Assembly (NCBI GenBank): GCA_016709545.1
Contig: JADJMO010000039.1
Span: 1-64,000 of the forward strand
Origin: Myxococcales bacterium
Lineage (GTDB): Bacteria; Myxococcota_A; Polyangia; Polyangiales; JADJMO01
Direction of reading: 5' to 3'
Length of the DNA: 64,000 nt
A program made the position numbers and the translations under genes. Below, piece after piece: positions 45,286-55,397 of this stretch. The notes beneath the pieces were generated by a model. The model was not told where the DNA came from and ran no database searches. It saw only the letters and a program-made list of their open reading frames with translations. The number at the start of each line of letters is the position of its first letter. Position 1 is the first letter of the stretch.

Positions 45286-46089
45286 ATGTCGCTCGCCGTC
45301 CAGATCGCCATCCACGATCCGCGCTCGCGCTCCCGGCACGAGGAGACCTTCCAGCGGTTTCCCGTCCGGATCGGCCGTCACGACCTGAACGACTGCCTCG
45401 TCGATGCGAGCGATGCGTCCCGGTTCCACGCCCGGCTGCAGGTCGCAGCGGACGGAGTGGGGCTCGAGCTCGTGGACGTCGGCAGCCGCAACGGCACCTT
45501 CGTCGGAGACGAACGGCTCCGGGTCGACGAGCCTCGTCGGCTCGTGTCGGGCCCCGACGCCTTCCGGATCGGTCGCCTTCGGTTCGGCGTGCGCACCGGG
45601 CCGAGCATCCAGCACGTCCGCCCTTCGCTCGTGCCCAACACCGACCTCGATCCCTTCCGTGCAGCGCTCCTCGTGCTGCGCCGGCTCTCCGATCTCTACG
45701 TGCCCTCGTCGGCGCGGCTGAAGACGGCCGAGGACGTCCTCGCGTTCGGCGGTCGGCTGCGGGACGCGCTCGACGCGCTCGGCACCCACTACGCGCTCTC
45801 GCCGCGCCCGGCCCGGTCCCCGTCGCCCCTGCACGTGCTGCAGGGCCTCCTCGACGCCAGGCAGTGCGCTGCCCGCCTCTACGACGTCGACTCCGATCTC
45901 GCCGACGCGCACCTCCGCGAGCAGCGACTCGTCCGAGGGTTCGAGGAGGGTCTGGGGCTCCTGCTCGGGCACGCGGGCGTGTCGGTCGACGACTACCTCC
46001 GCGCCCACGGCGACAGCTTCGGCGCCGAGCTGATGCAGCTGCGCGAGCGACTCGACGAGGACGAGACGCCGGAGGAGGCCGTCGCATGA
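45286..46089 (+). CDS. FHA-domain T6SS protein (TagH/Fha-like)
   Basis: 267 residues from ATG 45286 (GAGGG five bases upstream). The N-terminal FHA domain has FPVRIGRHDLNDCLVDASDA, SRFHARL and VDVGSRNGTFVGDERL, the phosphothreonine-binding residues Arg, Ser and Asn being in place. The C-terminal 130 residues are helical, as in type VI FHA proteins that bind phosphorylated partners and trigger assembly. Overlap with the next gene (ATGA) and the vgrG gene 0.9 kb on place it in the effector operon. Likely substrate or reader of the kinase at 38332. Confidence 0.8.
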   Translation: MSLAVQIAIHDPRSRSRHEETFQRFPVRIGRHDLNDCLVDASDASRFHARLQVAADGVGLELVDVGSRNGTFVGDERLRVDEPRRLVSGPDAFRIGRLRFGVRTGPSIQHVRPSLVPNTDLDPFRAALLVLRRLSDLYVPSSARLKTAEDVLAFGGRLRDALDALGTHYALSPRPARSPSPLHVLQGLLDARQCAARLYDVDSDLADAHLREQRLVRGFEEGLGLLLGHAGVSVDDYLRAHGDSFGAELMQLRERLDEDETPEEAVA

Positions 46090-46943
46090 GACCGCTCGTC
46101 GTGCTCGCCATCGGGCTCGCCCTGGGCTGCAAGTCGAAGGCACCCGCGCCCGCGAGGCCCGACCCCGCCGCCTCGAGCACGCCCGCCGCCAGCGCCGTGG
46201 CGGCGAAGCCCTCCGCCAGCGCGAGCAGCAGCGCCAGCGTCGCGGCTGCGCCTTCGGCCTCGGCGCCTCTTCCGGTGCTCCCCCCGCCGCCGATCCCGGC
46301 TGGCCGCACGTATCCGCTCGCGGTCCCGGCCGTGGCCAGGGCGATCGAGATCGCGAAGGCCTGCCCGAGCAGCAATCAGGGAAAGACGGACGGGTACGCC
46401 TGCACCGCGGCGGAGTGCGAGAAGGTGGTGCCCGGCATCGGTGGTGGCAAGTGCTGGGTCGTCCCGATCGCCGAGGACGCGGCGTTCATGATCAGCGTGA
46501 CCACGAGCTGCGGCGCCGACCTCTGCTCGGGCTATCAACGCCTCGTCACTGGCCGGTACCCGAACCGCGACATGCTGTACTCGGGGCGCGCGCTCCTGAC
46601 CCCGCACCTGGACGTGGCGTTCGTCGACGGCCCGATGGGCTTCCACAACCGCCTCACGCGCATCGACCTCGCGACCGGCGTCTCGACACATGCCGCCAAC
46701 TGCGGTGGACCGGCGCTGTCCCCGAGCAAGCGCTACCTGGCGTGCGCGAACGACGAGGAGTTCTTTCGGGTGCCGGTCGCGGGTGGACCACCCGTGGTCC
46801 TCGACACGCACACCCTCGAGTTCCCGCTGGCGCGCACGTGGGGGATCCTCGACGACGTCGCGGAGTTCAACGACGACGGGACGGTCGACGCCACGGGCGG
46901 GTTCCACGTGCCCTGGGTCGAACCGCCGCCGCCGAAGCCCTGA
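46086..46943 (+). CDS. Lipoprotein of unknown function with Ala/Ser/Pro linker
   Basis: 285 residues from ATG 46086. The signal MRPLVVLAIGLALGCKSK has a lipobox (LALGC). A long Ala/Ser/Pro linker (to about residue 75) joins a globular domain with six Cys (ACPSSNQGKTDGYAC, CEKVVPGIGGGKCW, SCGADLC) and WD/TolB-like strands (LSPSKRYLACANDEEFF). It sits between FHA and vgrG in an operon with 4-base and 17-base spacing. It might be an outer-membrane accessory factor like TagQ or TssJ, but there is no sequence match that I can see. Confidence 0.65.
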   Translation: MRPLVVLAIGLALGCKSKAPAPARPDPAASSTPAASAVAAKPSASASSSASVAAAPSASAPLPVLPPPPIPAGRTYPLAVPAVARAIEIAKACPSSNQGKTDGYACTAAECEKVVPGIGGGKCWVVPIAEDAAFMISVTTSCGADLCSGYQRLVTGRYPNRDMLYSGRALLTPHLDVAFVDGPMGFHNRLTRIDLATGVSTHAANCGGPALSPSKRYLACANDEEFFRVPVAGGPPVVLDTHTLEFPLARTWGILDDVAEFNDDGTVDATGGFHVPWVEPPPPKP

Positions 46944-46960
46944 GTCCGAAAGAGCCCTGC

Positions 46961-49900
46961 ATGAGCCTCTCCCTCTCGTTGAACCTCGACCTCGATCTGG
47001 GCCTCGGTCTCGGCTCGAAGGGCGCGCAGCGCATGTTCGCGCTGCGCCTCGGGGTGCTCGGGCCGACCGACCTCTCCGTGGTGTCGTTCAAGGGGCGGGA
47101 GCGGCTGAGCGAGCCGTTCCGCTACGACGTCGTCTTCGCGACCTCGGCCCCGGAGACGGTGGTGATGTCGAGCCTCGCCCACCCCGCCTCGCTCGCCCTC
47201 GCGGTCCCCGGCGGGACGCCGCGGCTGGTCCAGGGGCTCGCCGCGTCGATCACGATCCTCGGTCCCGCCGTGCACGATCGCAGCAGCGACCAGCGGCGGT
47301 ACCGCGTGCGCATCGTGCCGCGGCTCTGGTTGCTCAAGCACCGGCGCCGCAACCGCGTCTTCCAGGACAAGACGGTGGTCCAGATCGCGCGCCGGCTCCT
47401 GGATCAGGCGGGCATCCACCACGAGTTCCGCGTCGACCCCGACGACCACGCACCCTATCCGTTCTGCTACCAGCGGGACGAGACCGACCACGCGTTCCTC
47501 CAGCGCATCCTCGCGACGGCGGGCATCTGGTACTGCTTCGAGCACGCGAGCGGCACGCTCGACGCCCTGCTGCCCAGCTTCGGCGGAGAGATCGCGGGGG
47601 TCGGCGCGCTGGCGGGTGGGCTCGCCGCGGTGAGTGGAGCGGTGTCGTTGAGTGCGTCGATCGAGGGCGTCGAGGAGCCGCTGGGGATCAGCTCGAAGCT
47701 CGTCCTGCTCGACGATCCGCTGCGCAGCCCGGTGGTCACGGCCGGTGGCGGTGACCTGGTCGCGGGCCTGGTCGGCAAGGGCATGCAGGCGCTCGGCTCG
47801 GTGGTCGCGGACGCCACCGGCGGACTCGTCGACCTCGGTGGCCCGCCTGCTGCCGCCATCCCCTTCGATGCGGAGCAGCGGCTCGCGGCCCACGAGGAGC
47901 GCGTCGGCAGCTTCTCGCTGGGCAAGCGGGTGCGGCCGAAGACGGTGCGCATCCACGAGCGGCTGGTCAGCGCCCACCGCAACAAGGTCGGCCTCGCGGA
48001 GAAGGACGTCGTCGATCTGAGCGTGTCGGCGAGCCTCGACGTCGGCTCGGTCCTCGGGGGTGGCAACGTCCTCGACGCGCTCCACGTGAAGGCGAACCTC
48101 GACGTGGATCTCGTGCCCACGCCGGAGATGGTCCGCGTCGACGAGTACAGCGAGGATCCGCCGCTCCAGCGTCACCCGTTCGAGCGCGCCGGCCACGACA
48201 TCCGCTACGCGAAGCGCTCCCTCGAGCAACTGCGGCGCGATGCCATGACGGGCGAAGGGACGAGCGACAGCCGGAGGCTCGCCGCGGGATACCGCTTCCG
48301 GCTGGAAGGTCACCCGGTCGAGGCCGTGGATCGCGAGTACACGGTGACGTCGCTGGACGCCGAGGGGCTCGATCCGAACGAGCTCGGGGACGTGCTGCCG
48401 GAGTTCCTCTACCGGAACCGCTTCGAGGTGGTCCCGGTCACGGTGCGCCCCCGTCCCGAGAAGCCGCGTCGAGCGCCGCGGCTCGGGCTCGAGGTGGCGC
48501 AGGTGGTCTCGCCGCCGGGGCAGGACATCTACTGCGACGCGCTCGGGCGCGTGTGCGTGCGGTTCCGCTGGCTGGTGGACGACCAGGGGCACGCGCCGAG
48601 CCCCACGACGATGACGGACGAGGACTCCACCTGCTGGCTCCCGGTCGCGCAGCCGTGGGCCGGGCCGGGGTACGGGGCGCAGTTCATCCCGCGGGTCGGG
48701 ACGGAGGTGCTGGTCGGGTTCCTGGGGGGACACGGCGAGAGGCCGGTGGTGGTGGGGGCGCTGCACACGGAGGAGAACCCGGTGCCGTGGTCGATGCCGG
48801 GTGCCAACACCAAGACCGGCATCCGGTCGCGCAGCACACCCAAGGGGGAGGGCTGGAGCGAGATATCCATCGACGACGAGAAGGGGCAGGAACTCGTGCT
48901 GGTCCGAGCGGAGCTCGACCAGGCGGTCGTTGCCGTCCGCGATCAGGCTACCAACACAGGGCGCGACTTGGTCTCGGCAGCAGGTCGGGACCACTCGACC
49001 TCGGCGGTTCGGAACCAGTCGCTCACCGCGGGGCAGAATCATACGCTCTCTGTCGGCGAGGACCTCGCCGTGCGTGTCGGTGGCAAGGCGCAGGACGTGG
49101 TCCAGGGTGGCCGTGTCATCGTCACTCAGGGAAGTCAGCGATCTTGCAGGGCAGTGCCGAAGTCCGTGTGCTAGGGGGTGTGGACTCTTCGGTCGGCGGA
49201 AACCTAACCGTTCACGTCGAAAGCGACGCTTCGGAGACAGTGACCGGACACCGGACGCTCGTCGTAGGCACCGAACAGGCGCCTTCGGCGCTGAGTTCAT
49301 TCACCTTTGGTCAGCACAGCATCGCAGCCAGACGGCTGCGGCTGAGGGCGGAGGAGGAGATCGTCATCGAGGTCGGAGAGAGCCAGATCCGTATCGATGC
49401 CGACGGCCTTCACTTCGTCGGCGGATCGATTGCAGGATCTGCAAAGACGAGTCTGGCATTCACGGGCGCAGGTGCCTCGATGAAGCTCGATGGTCAAGCC
49501 GCGATTGAAGGGAAGAAGTTCCAGGCCGCGGGATCTGGTGCAACGCTCTCGCTCGATTCGAAGGCTGTCCTGGAGGGTAGCAAGGTAGAGCTCGGCAGCG
49601 GCAGCGGTTCGAAGGCGGACAAGGACAAGAAGACCGACGAAGAGCTCGATGTCGTTCGCGTCAAGCTGGTCGATCCAGTCGAGGGCCCGTGGAAGCAGAG
49701 AAAGTTCGTCGTGACGTCCGACGACTACAAGATCGAAGGAACCACGGACGGCGCAGGTGTTGCCAAGTTCAAGACTCCGAAAAAGGCCAAGACCGCCCAG
49801 CTCCGCCTCTGGACCAACGACGAAGGGGAGTCGCTCGTGGTTGATCTCGTGCTGGACGCGAAGCCGCTCGGAGACGATCCCAGCGGTGTTCTCCACCGAC

Positions 49901-50065
49901 TCCAGCACCTTGGCTATTTCACGGGATTCGCCGAGAACTGGGGTCCCGCAGCCACTGAGGCCGTCCTGCTGTTCCAGGCCGCTCACCTGGCGGAGGGACT
50001 CGAGCCTTTCGGGCGAGCTGGATGACAAGACCAAGGCGCTGCTGCGCAAGCTGACCGGCTACTGA
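46961..50065 (+). CDS. vgrG: VgrG (TssI) spike protein with C-terminal peptidoglycan-binding domain, two frame breaks
   Basis: About 1,034 residues from ATG 46961. The gp27-like base is FALRLGVLGPTDLSVVSFKG and LSEPFRYDVVF. Conserved VgrG motifs YPFCYQRDETDHAFLQRIL and later YTVTSLDAEGLDPNELGDVL are present. The gp5 core follows with VCVRFRWLVDDQGHAP, CWLPVAQPWAGPGYGAQFIP and GTEVLVGFLGGHGERPVVVG. A repetitive beta-spike (48900-49600) leads to an Ig-like stretch and a peptidoglycan-binding module (GVLHRLQHLGYFTGF through DKTKALLRKLTGY, 49887-50065). Breaks near 49130 and 50010. A long loop inserted at about residues 200-300 is rich in Gly/Ala/Val. From about 48,870 the base composition drops compared with the front of the gene. 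Confidence 0.85.
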
Positions 50066-50076
50066 ACGAGGCAACC

Positions 50077-52702
50077 ATGAGCGACCCGCTGAAGCTCGGA
50101 GACAAGGGTGTTGCGCCAGGGACGACCAGCAAAGTGGTGGCCGCGAAGACGGCCACGACGGTTGTGACGACCTCGGTAGCAGGTATCTGGTGGCAAGACT
50201 GGGTTACGGCGCCGCTGAAGCTGGACTGGGCCATCGTGCGGAACACGGCTGCGTTCAAGAAGATCAAGCTCGGCGAGGAACTGCTCGACGAACTCCGGAA
50301 GAAGCTGGGGTCGTCCGGCGTGCAGCCGACACACTTCGCAGTCCGTTCGGTGGCGACGCAGATCGGACGAACGGCGGACTTCGAACTCATCGATGACGAG
50401 TTGCGGACCCGCGGTCTCCAGTTCCAAGTTGCGTGGTGTGCGCTGGATCACAAGTATGCAGACGCTTGGACCAAGAAGATCGAGCTCTGGCGATCGAAAG
50501 AGATTCCATTTCTCCAGCTCAACTCCACGGAGGCCGCGCCGCGAAATGCCGCGATGGAGGTCGCTCAGATTGACAAGGAGCTCAAGGAGATCGAGAAGAA
50601 GCTGGCACAGATCAAGGTAGACCTGGTGGAGCAGGGCAAGAAGAAGCCGACGAATCCATTCGAAGAGTCGTTGAAGGGCAACAAGGTCCAGCAGCTCGAG
50701 AACGACCAGCAGAGCCTTCGAAAGCAAGAGCAAGTCCTCAGGGTCAAGTACGATGCCGCGCGAAAGCGGCTCGCTGAGGTCGAGGACACCGGGGTCTACG
50801 CTCTATGGTCCTACGGTGGTGACAAGGACTTCGCCGGAACACCAAAGCCAGACCTCAAGGGCCTCGTCGAGCGGTTTCTCACGGACCTGCCATACATCAA
50901 GACGCCGGAGGATCCGAAGGAGGCAAAGGCCGACAACGATGACCGACGTCGCCTCCGTCGCTACCTGGTGGAAACCTACGTGCGGTACTTTGATCGCGAG
51001 GGGGCTCCCAACGCCGTGGGGACGTGGGACAACACCTTCACCTTCGGCGCGGGCTGCAACGCGACTGGCGGACTGGGCCGGCAGCTCCTGGAGGAGATCG
51101 CCAAGCCCAGGCCGACGCGATTCACGGCGGGCCGCACCAACACTCTGAGCGTGGCACGCGAGTACCTGCTCAAGTGTGGCATCGCTCTCCGCCCGATCGA
51201 CCCTCCGGGCGCAGGCGAGAACGACATCCGCGTTCTGCATGTCGAGCGGTCGAATGGTTCCGTCACCCCGTACCGGGTGATGAATCGCTACCTACCTCCG
51301 CCTGGGGCGACCGCCAGCTTCAAGCAAAACACTCCGCCCGCCAGGGTGATGGCGCTGCTGTCCGAGATGGGGGCGAAGGTAGCCGCCGAGGTCGCGACGG
51401 CCGAACGCTCGGAGGCAAAGAAGATCTGGGAGAACTGGCTCGCGTTCGAGTACTTGCGTCATCAACCTCAACTACTCCGGGCATGGGCCGCGCTGGGGTA
51501 CTTGGAGAAGCTACCGGACGATCCGATGGGCTACACCGCGAGCTACGGCGTTGCGCATGCCCTGTGCGAGGCCGGGATGTCCGTGCTCTTCGATCTGAGT
51601 GTTCGCCGGTTCCCACTTCACACGCTGCTGCCGCGATCGGCGACGGTCACCTTCCTCCACCACATCCTGCTCTGGTGGTCGGGCAACGACCCTACGCCGG
51701 CCATGCTCTGGGCGATCGCTCGTGGCCATGTCCGTTCCCGCCACAAGCGCGAGGGCGATGACGCGTTCCACACGAACCTGGTCGAGCAAAAGGGCAATCC
51801 ATTCGTTGACCTGGATCCGCCGCCAGCGCCGCCGCCGGACCCGAAGAAGCCGAAGGCTCCTCCGCCGCCGAAGCCAGAGGGGGCCACGGACTCCGAGAAC
51901 GAGGATGACTTCAAGAAGACCAAGACATTTGAGGTGGACACCTCGGACCGCGCTCAAATCGAGTTTGCTCGTTCGGCGTGGCTCTACTCCGTGCGCAGGA
52001 TGAACCTCATCTACCTCGCGGGACACGCGACCCCGAAGCCGGACAAGCAGGGTAACGTTCCAAAGGGCAAGTCGGCCCCGCGAAATGCCTACAAGGCTCT
52101 ACTCTGGAGCATTGCATGCAAGCTCTGGTGGGAGTTCTGCTTCGACTTCGCTCAGGAACTCGATCCGAGCATCACGCAGCCGGCATACATGCCGGAAGGC
52201 GACCTCTACAAGGTCGAGGCGGTGCTGCGTGCCGTGCTGGGCAAGGAGAAGGGGCTGACGTCGCACTTCTTTCCGATCGAGCACTATGACGACGCAGTGA
52301 AGAGAGTGATGCGCAGGCTGCTATTGGAGGACCCGTGGCGGTGGGATCCTGACTACCCGAAGGATGAAGCCAAGGCCATGGACTACAAGCCAAACGTCGA
52401 CTCGCTCGTCGAGGATGGCATGTCCAGTGACACCCATCGCACAGCGGGCGCACGGGCGAAGCTGCGGAAGGCGGCCGCCTGGGGAGGTGGACGAACAGTA
52501 CGTCGTCGAGGAGATCACCGAGGAACACTTCGCGTACGCCGCACGATGGTGTTCGGCAGCACGAATCCATTTCGCAGCGTCTACATGACTCCTGGTAGGT
52601 ACGCCGTTCTTCGCAAGGCGGACGACGAGGAACGTGGGGTCGGACTCGCCATGTTCGAAGGGCTGTCGGGTCTGTCGGACCGCTTCAAGGGCGGACTGGT
52701 AG
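50077..52702 (+). CDS. Candidate T6SS effector of unknown family, frame break(s) near the C-terminus
   Basis: Starts 11 bases after vgrG at ATG 50077 (MSDPLKLGDKGVAPGTTSKV). About 870 residues. There is a Lys/Glu/Gln-rich coiled coil at about residues 165-235 (IDKELKEIEKKLAQIKVDLV), a central domain with TWDNTFTFGAGCNATGGLGR, and a Pro-rich linker (LDPPPAPPPDPKKPKAPPPP) before a C-terminal helical domain. Breaks occur near 52485 (then DEQYVVEEITEEHFAYAARW) and near 52560 (then YAVLRKADDEERGVGLAMFE). If only the first break is real the gene stops at 52588. The NTFTFGAG segment is faintly like lysozyme active-site strands, and the VgrG tail binds peptidoglycan, so a cell-wall target is possible. 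Linkage and lack of signal peptide support a VgrG cargo. Confidence 0.6.
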
Positions 52703-53632
52703 TCAGTCATCCCGGGCGCATCGGAAGCCTTGTCGAGCGTCGACCGTGGTGGCTGCTGCTGGACCGGTCGGCTGCCCGTACTTCCCGAAGGACCGCGTTC
52801 TCGAATAGGGAGGCTCGGCGCCGAACGATCCCCCTCTCAACCAGCCCGCGGTTCCACTCTCGTAGACGAGCACGCTCGACGTCCACTCCTCGACATTGCC
52901 CACCAGGTCGAGCACGCCCCAGGGATTGGCCCCCTTGGGAAAGGATCCAACTGGAGCGGTGAAAGTGTGCCCATCAGAGAAGGTGGGCTTCCAGAAGTGG
53001 AGGCAGTTGACCATCTCGCCACAGTGGTCGTGGTAGCTCTGGTCTGCCACGTTCGCGCGAGTTCCATCGAGCGGCTCATCGCCCCACGGATAGTCGCTGG
53101 CCTTGTCACCACCTCGTAGTGCCCACTCGAACTCGGCCTCGGTGGGCAATCGACTTCCTTTCCACTTGCAGAAGTCGGTTGCCTGTTCCCACTTGACGCC
53201 GTTCACGGGGTGCCTGCGGCGACTCGGATCCGGGTGCTTCCAGTTCATGAGACGATGCTCGTACGGTGCGGAAGGCGCCGGATTTGCCCGAAACTCCCAT
53301 GGTTCGCTGCAAGCGCCGGCTTTGACGCAAGGCTCGTAGTCCTCCACCGTCACTTCCAGCTTGTCGAGACAGAACGGTTTGACGTCGACCTTCAGGCGGG
53401 GCGTGTCGTCGTCCTTCTTCTCGCAGTTCGTCGCGCAGATCTGGAAGGAGCCACCAGGATGCTGCGCCATCGAGGAAGGGCACTCAGCAGGTTTCTTCTT
53501 GTCTTTCTTCGGCTCTGCCGTGGGCAACGGAGGTTCTGCCACCTTGTCGACGCGATCGCGACGTTCGCACGCCGGAGCATTCAGGATGCCAATGAGTCCA
53601 CCGATGAGAAGGCGTAGCGGGCGGTGTGTCAC
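52703..53632 (-). CDS. SUMF1/formylglycine-generating-enzyme-like lipoprotein
   Basis: 309 residues from GTG 53632. The N-terminus (LLIGGLIGILNAPAC) fits a lipoprotein signal. The domain is of the SUMF1 (FGE-sulfatase) type: HPGGSFQIC, CLDKLEVTVEDYEPC, HPVNGVKWEQATDFCKWKG, RLPTEAEFEWALRG, YPWGDEPL, GVLDLVGNVEEWTSS, and RGGSFGAEPPYSRTR. Members with a lipoprotein anchor are usually non-enzymatic binding domains, and T6SS loci often carry one. It starts 12 bases after the glycine-rich lipoprotein stop, so they form a two-gene operon. It ends against the effector gene tail-to-tail. Whether it is an immunity factor is not known. Confidence 0.85.
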   Translation of the reverse strand: MTHRPLRLLIGGLIGILNAPACERRDRVDKVAEPPLPTAEPKKDKKKPAECPSSMAQHPGGSFQICATNCEKKDDDTPRLKVDVKPFCLDKLEVTVEDYEPCVKAGACSEPWEFRANPAPSAPYEHRLMNWKHPDPSRRRHPVNGVKWEQATDFCKWKGSRLPTEAEFEWALRGGDKASDYPWGDEPLDGTRANVADQSYHDHCGEMVNCLHFWKPTFSDGHTFTAPVGSFPKGANPWGVLDLVGNVEEWTSSVLVYESGTAGWLRGGSFGAEPPYSRTRSFGKYGQPTGPAAATTVDARQGFRCARDD

Positions 53633-53643
53633 GGCAGGCTCGC

Positions 53644-55202
53644 TCAGATCCCCTTCTCCGCCACCGCGACACCATCCTCGCCCGCCGGTGCCGCCGTCAC
53701 CCCCACGCCTCCCACGCCACCCTTGCTCGCGGTGCCGAGGGTCACTGCACCGGCGGTGCGCGTCGGCTTCGTGCCGACGTAGAGCAGCCCGATCGAGCTC
53801 CCACCGCCGCCGCCTGCGCCGCCACCACCGTGGCCACCCTTCGCGCCGTCGCCGCCCGCGCATCCGCGCTCGTTCGGGCTCGTCTTCGGGCGACCTCCTT
53901 CGGCGCCCTTGCCGCCCAGTCCGCCCGCCGCGCCGCTCCCACCACTGCCCGCCTTGCCGCCATCGGCGGCCTTCAGGTCGGTCTTGTCGAGCACCACGTC
54001 CGAGTTGAAGGACACGAACGCGATGCTGGAGCCTCCGGAGGTTCCCCCGCGGCCTGGGCCACCACCCTTTCCGCCACCGCCCGCGCCGCCTCCGCCGCCA
54101 CCCGAGGAGCCGCCGCTCAGACCCGAGCCGCCACCACCGCCACCACCGCCCGCCGTTCCGGCAGTGCCATCGCCTCCGGCAGCAGCCGCGCCGAGGCCGT
54201 CCGCCGTGACCGCGCCGAGGCTCTTGCCCGCCGCGCCGTTGCCGCCGTCCGTCGCCGGGCAACCCTTGTCGAGGCCGGCGACGAAGCCCTTGCCGGTGAC
54301 GAGCGTGCCGCAGACGCCGCTGCCCCCATCGAACTCCGTGCCGAGACCGCACGTGCCGGCCGTGTTGACCGCGGCGTTCTTGCCCTTGCCACTGCTGCCC
54401 GCGGCGTCGCACGTCTTCCCGCCGTCTCCGCCTGCCGAGTAGGCAACGCCCCCGGTGCCCCCGAGCGGCCGATCGGGGCAGGCCGCCAGCGTGCGCGCGT
54501 CCTCGCCGAAGTTCCCGGGGTTGCCGTTGGTCCCGGTGGCGCCGAGGTCTCCGTTGGCGCCGTTCGCCGCGGTGCCCGCGGTGAACGCGCACAGGTCGAA
54601 CCGGAGCTTGCTGTTCGCCGCGAATCCGCCGATCGACGAGCCTCCGGCGCTCGTGGCGTCGGGCGCGACGAACGAGAAGCTGGTGAACTGGGCACCCACC
54701 GTGAGGCCCTTCGCGCTGAACGCGGGCGACGTGGGCGCCTTCACGGTCGTCTGGCCGCTGACGCCGACCCATCCACCCTTGCAGTCGACGCCACCGAACG
54801 TAGCGACGCCATCCACGGCGACGACGGCCTCCGCGAAGTCCTCGGCGCAGGCGTAGACCCGCTTCTTCTTGTCCTTCGCGGTGCTCAGCGCCTTCGCGAG
54901 CGTCTTCAGCGGACGCGTCCTCGCGCCGTCGTTCGCGTCGTCCCCGAGGCTCGACGAGACGAACACGCCGAGGTCGTCGCGCAGCACGCACGGGGCATCC
55001 TTGGGAGCCTTGGTGTCGTCGCACGGGCCGGCGTCCGCGTCGGTGACCGCCGTGTCGGGAGCCCCCGTGTCCGCGTCGGCGCCGACCTCGGTCGCCGTCT
55101 CCGCCCGGTGTCGGTGCCGGTGTCCTCGGGGGTCGACACATCGGAGCTGCTGCCGCCGCAGCCGACGAGGAGGACCAGACACGAGATCGGAAGCAAGCGC
55201 AT
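53644..55202 (-). CDS. Glycine-rich repeat lipoprotein, paralog 3, one frame break
   Basis: About 518 residues. ATG 55202 gives MRLLPISCLVLLVGCGG, a clean lipobox. A break near 55105 restores the frame of the rest: CVLRDDLGVFVSSSLGDDAN, RPLKTLAKALSTAKDKKKRV, the YACAEDFAE and FGGVDCKGG Cys motifs, then Gly/Ala/Asn repeats to the stop at 53644. Same plan as the two copies at 42008-45150, but it lies on the other strand, divergent from tssF across a shared regulatory region. The break again falls between signal peptide and linker, as in paralog 1. Confidence 0.75.
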
Positions 55203-55241
55203 GGTCGCGCAGTCTAGCGACCCGGGCCATTCCAGCAACGT

Positions 55242-55285
55242 GGTGCACCGCTGGTGCGGTCGAGTGCACCACGCGCTGGTGCACC
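55242..55285. promoter_or_regulatory. GGTGCACC-type motif cluster upstream of tssF
   Basis: Copies at 55242-55249 (GGTGCACC), 55253-55257 (partial, GGTGC), 55264-55270 (GTGCACC) and 55278-55285 (GGTGCACC). Cluster centre is about 70 bases upstream of the -24/-12 candidate, the usual distance for a sigma-54 activator site. It may also act on the divergent lipoprotein gene. Confidence 0.6.
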
Positions 55286-55333
55286 TGCGAGCACCCCTGC
55301 CGGCATCGCCGCCGAAACCGCGATCGGGAGCCG

Positions 55334-55350
55334 CGGCACGCCGCTCGCAA
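55334..55350 (+). promoter_or_regulatory. Candidate sigma-54 promoter of the T6SS structural operon
   Basis: CGGCACG-N4-TCGCAA matches the sigma-54 consensus TGGCACG-N4-TTGCW with two mismatches outside the invariant GG and GC. The expected start is near 55360, 38 bases before ATG 55398. Confidence 0.5.
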
Positions 55351-55397
55351 CATTCACGAGAACGACGTTCCGACCGACGGCGTCGTCGACTACCCTC

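Noticed and set aside
43576..46143. An 855-residue minus-strand open frame
   Set aside because: It is the high-GC shadow of the glycine-rich lipoprotein and FHA genes; Arg/Gly/Ala composition without domains.
49174..50065. Separate gene downstream of a truncated vgrG
   Set aside because: The beta-spike repeats continue directly after the break near 49130 without a new start, so it is the vgrG tail.
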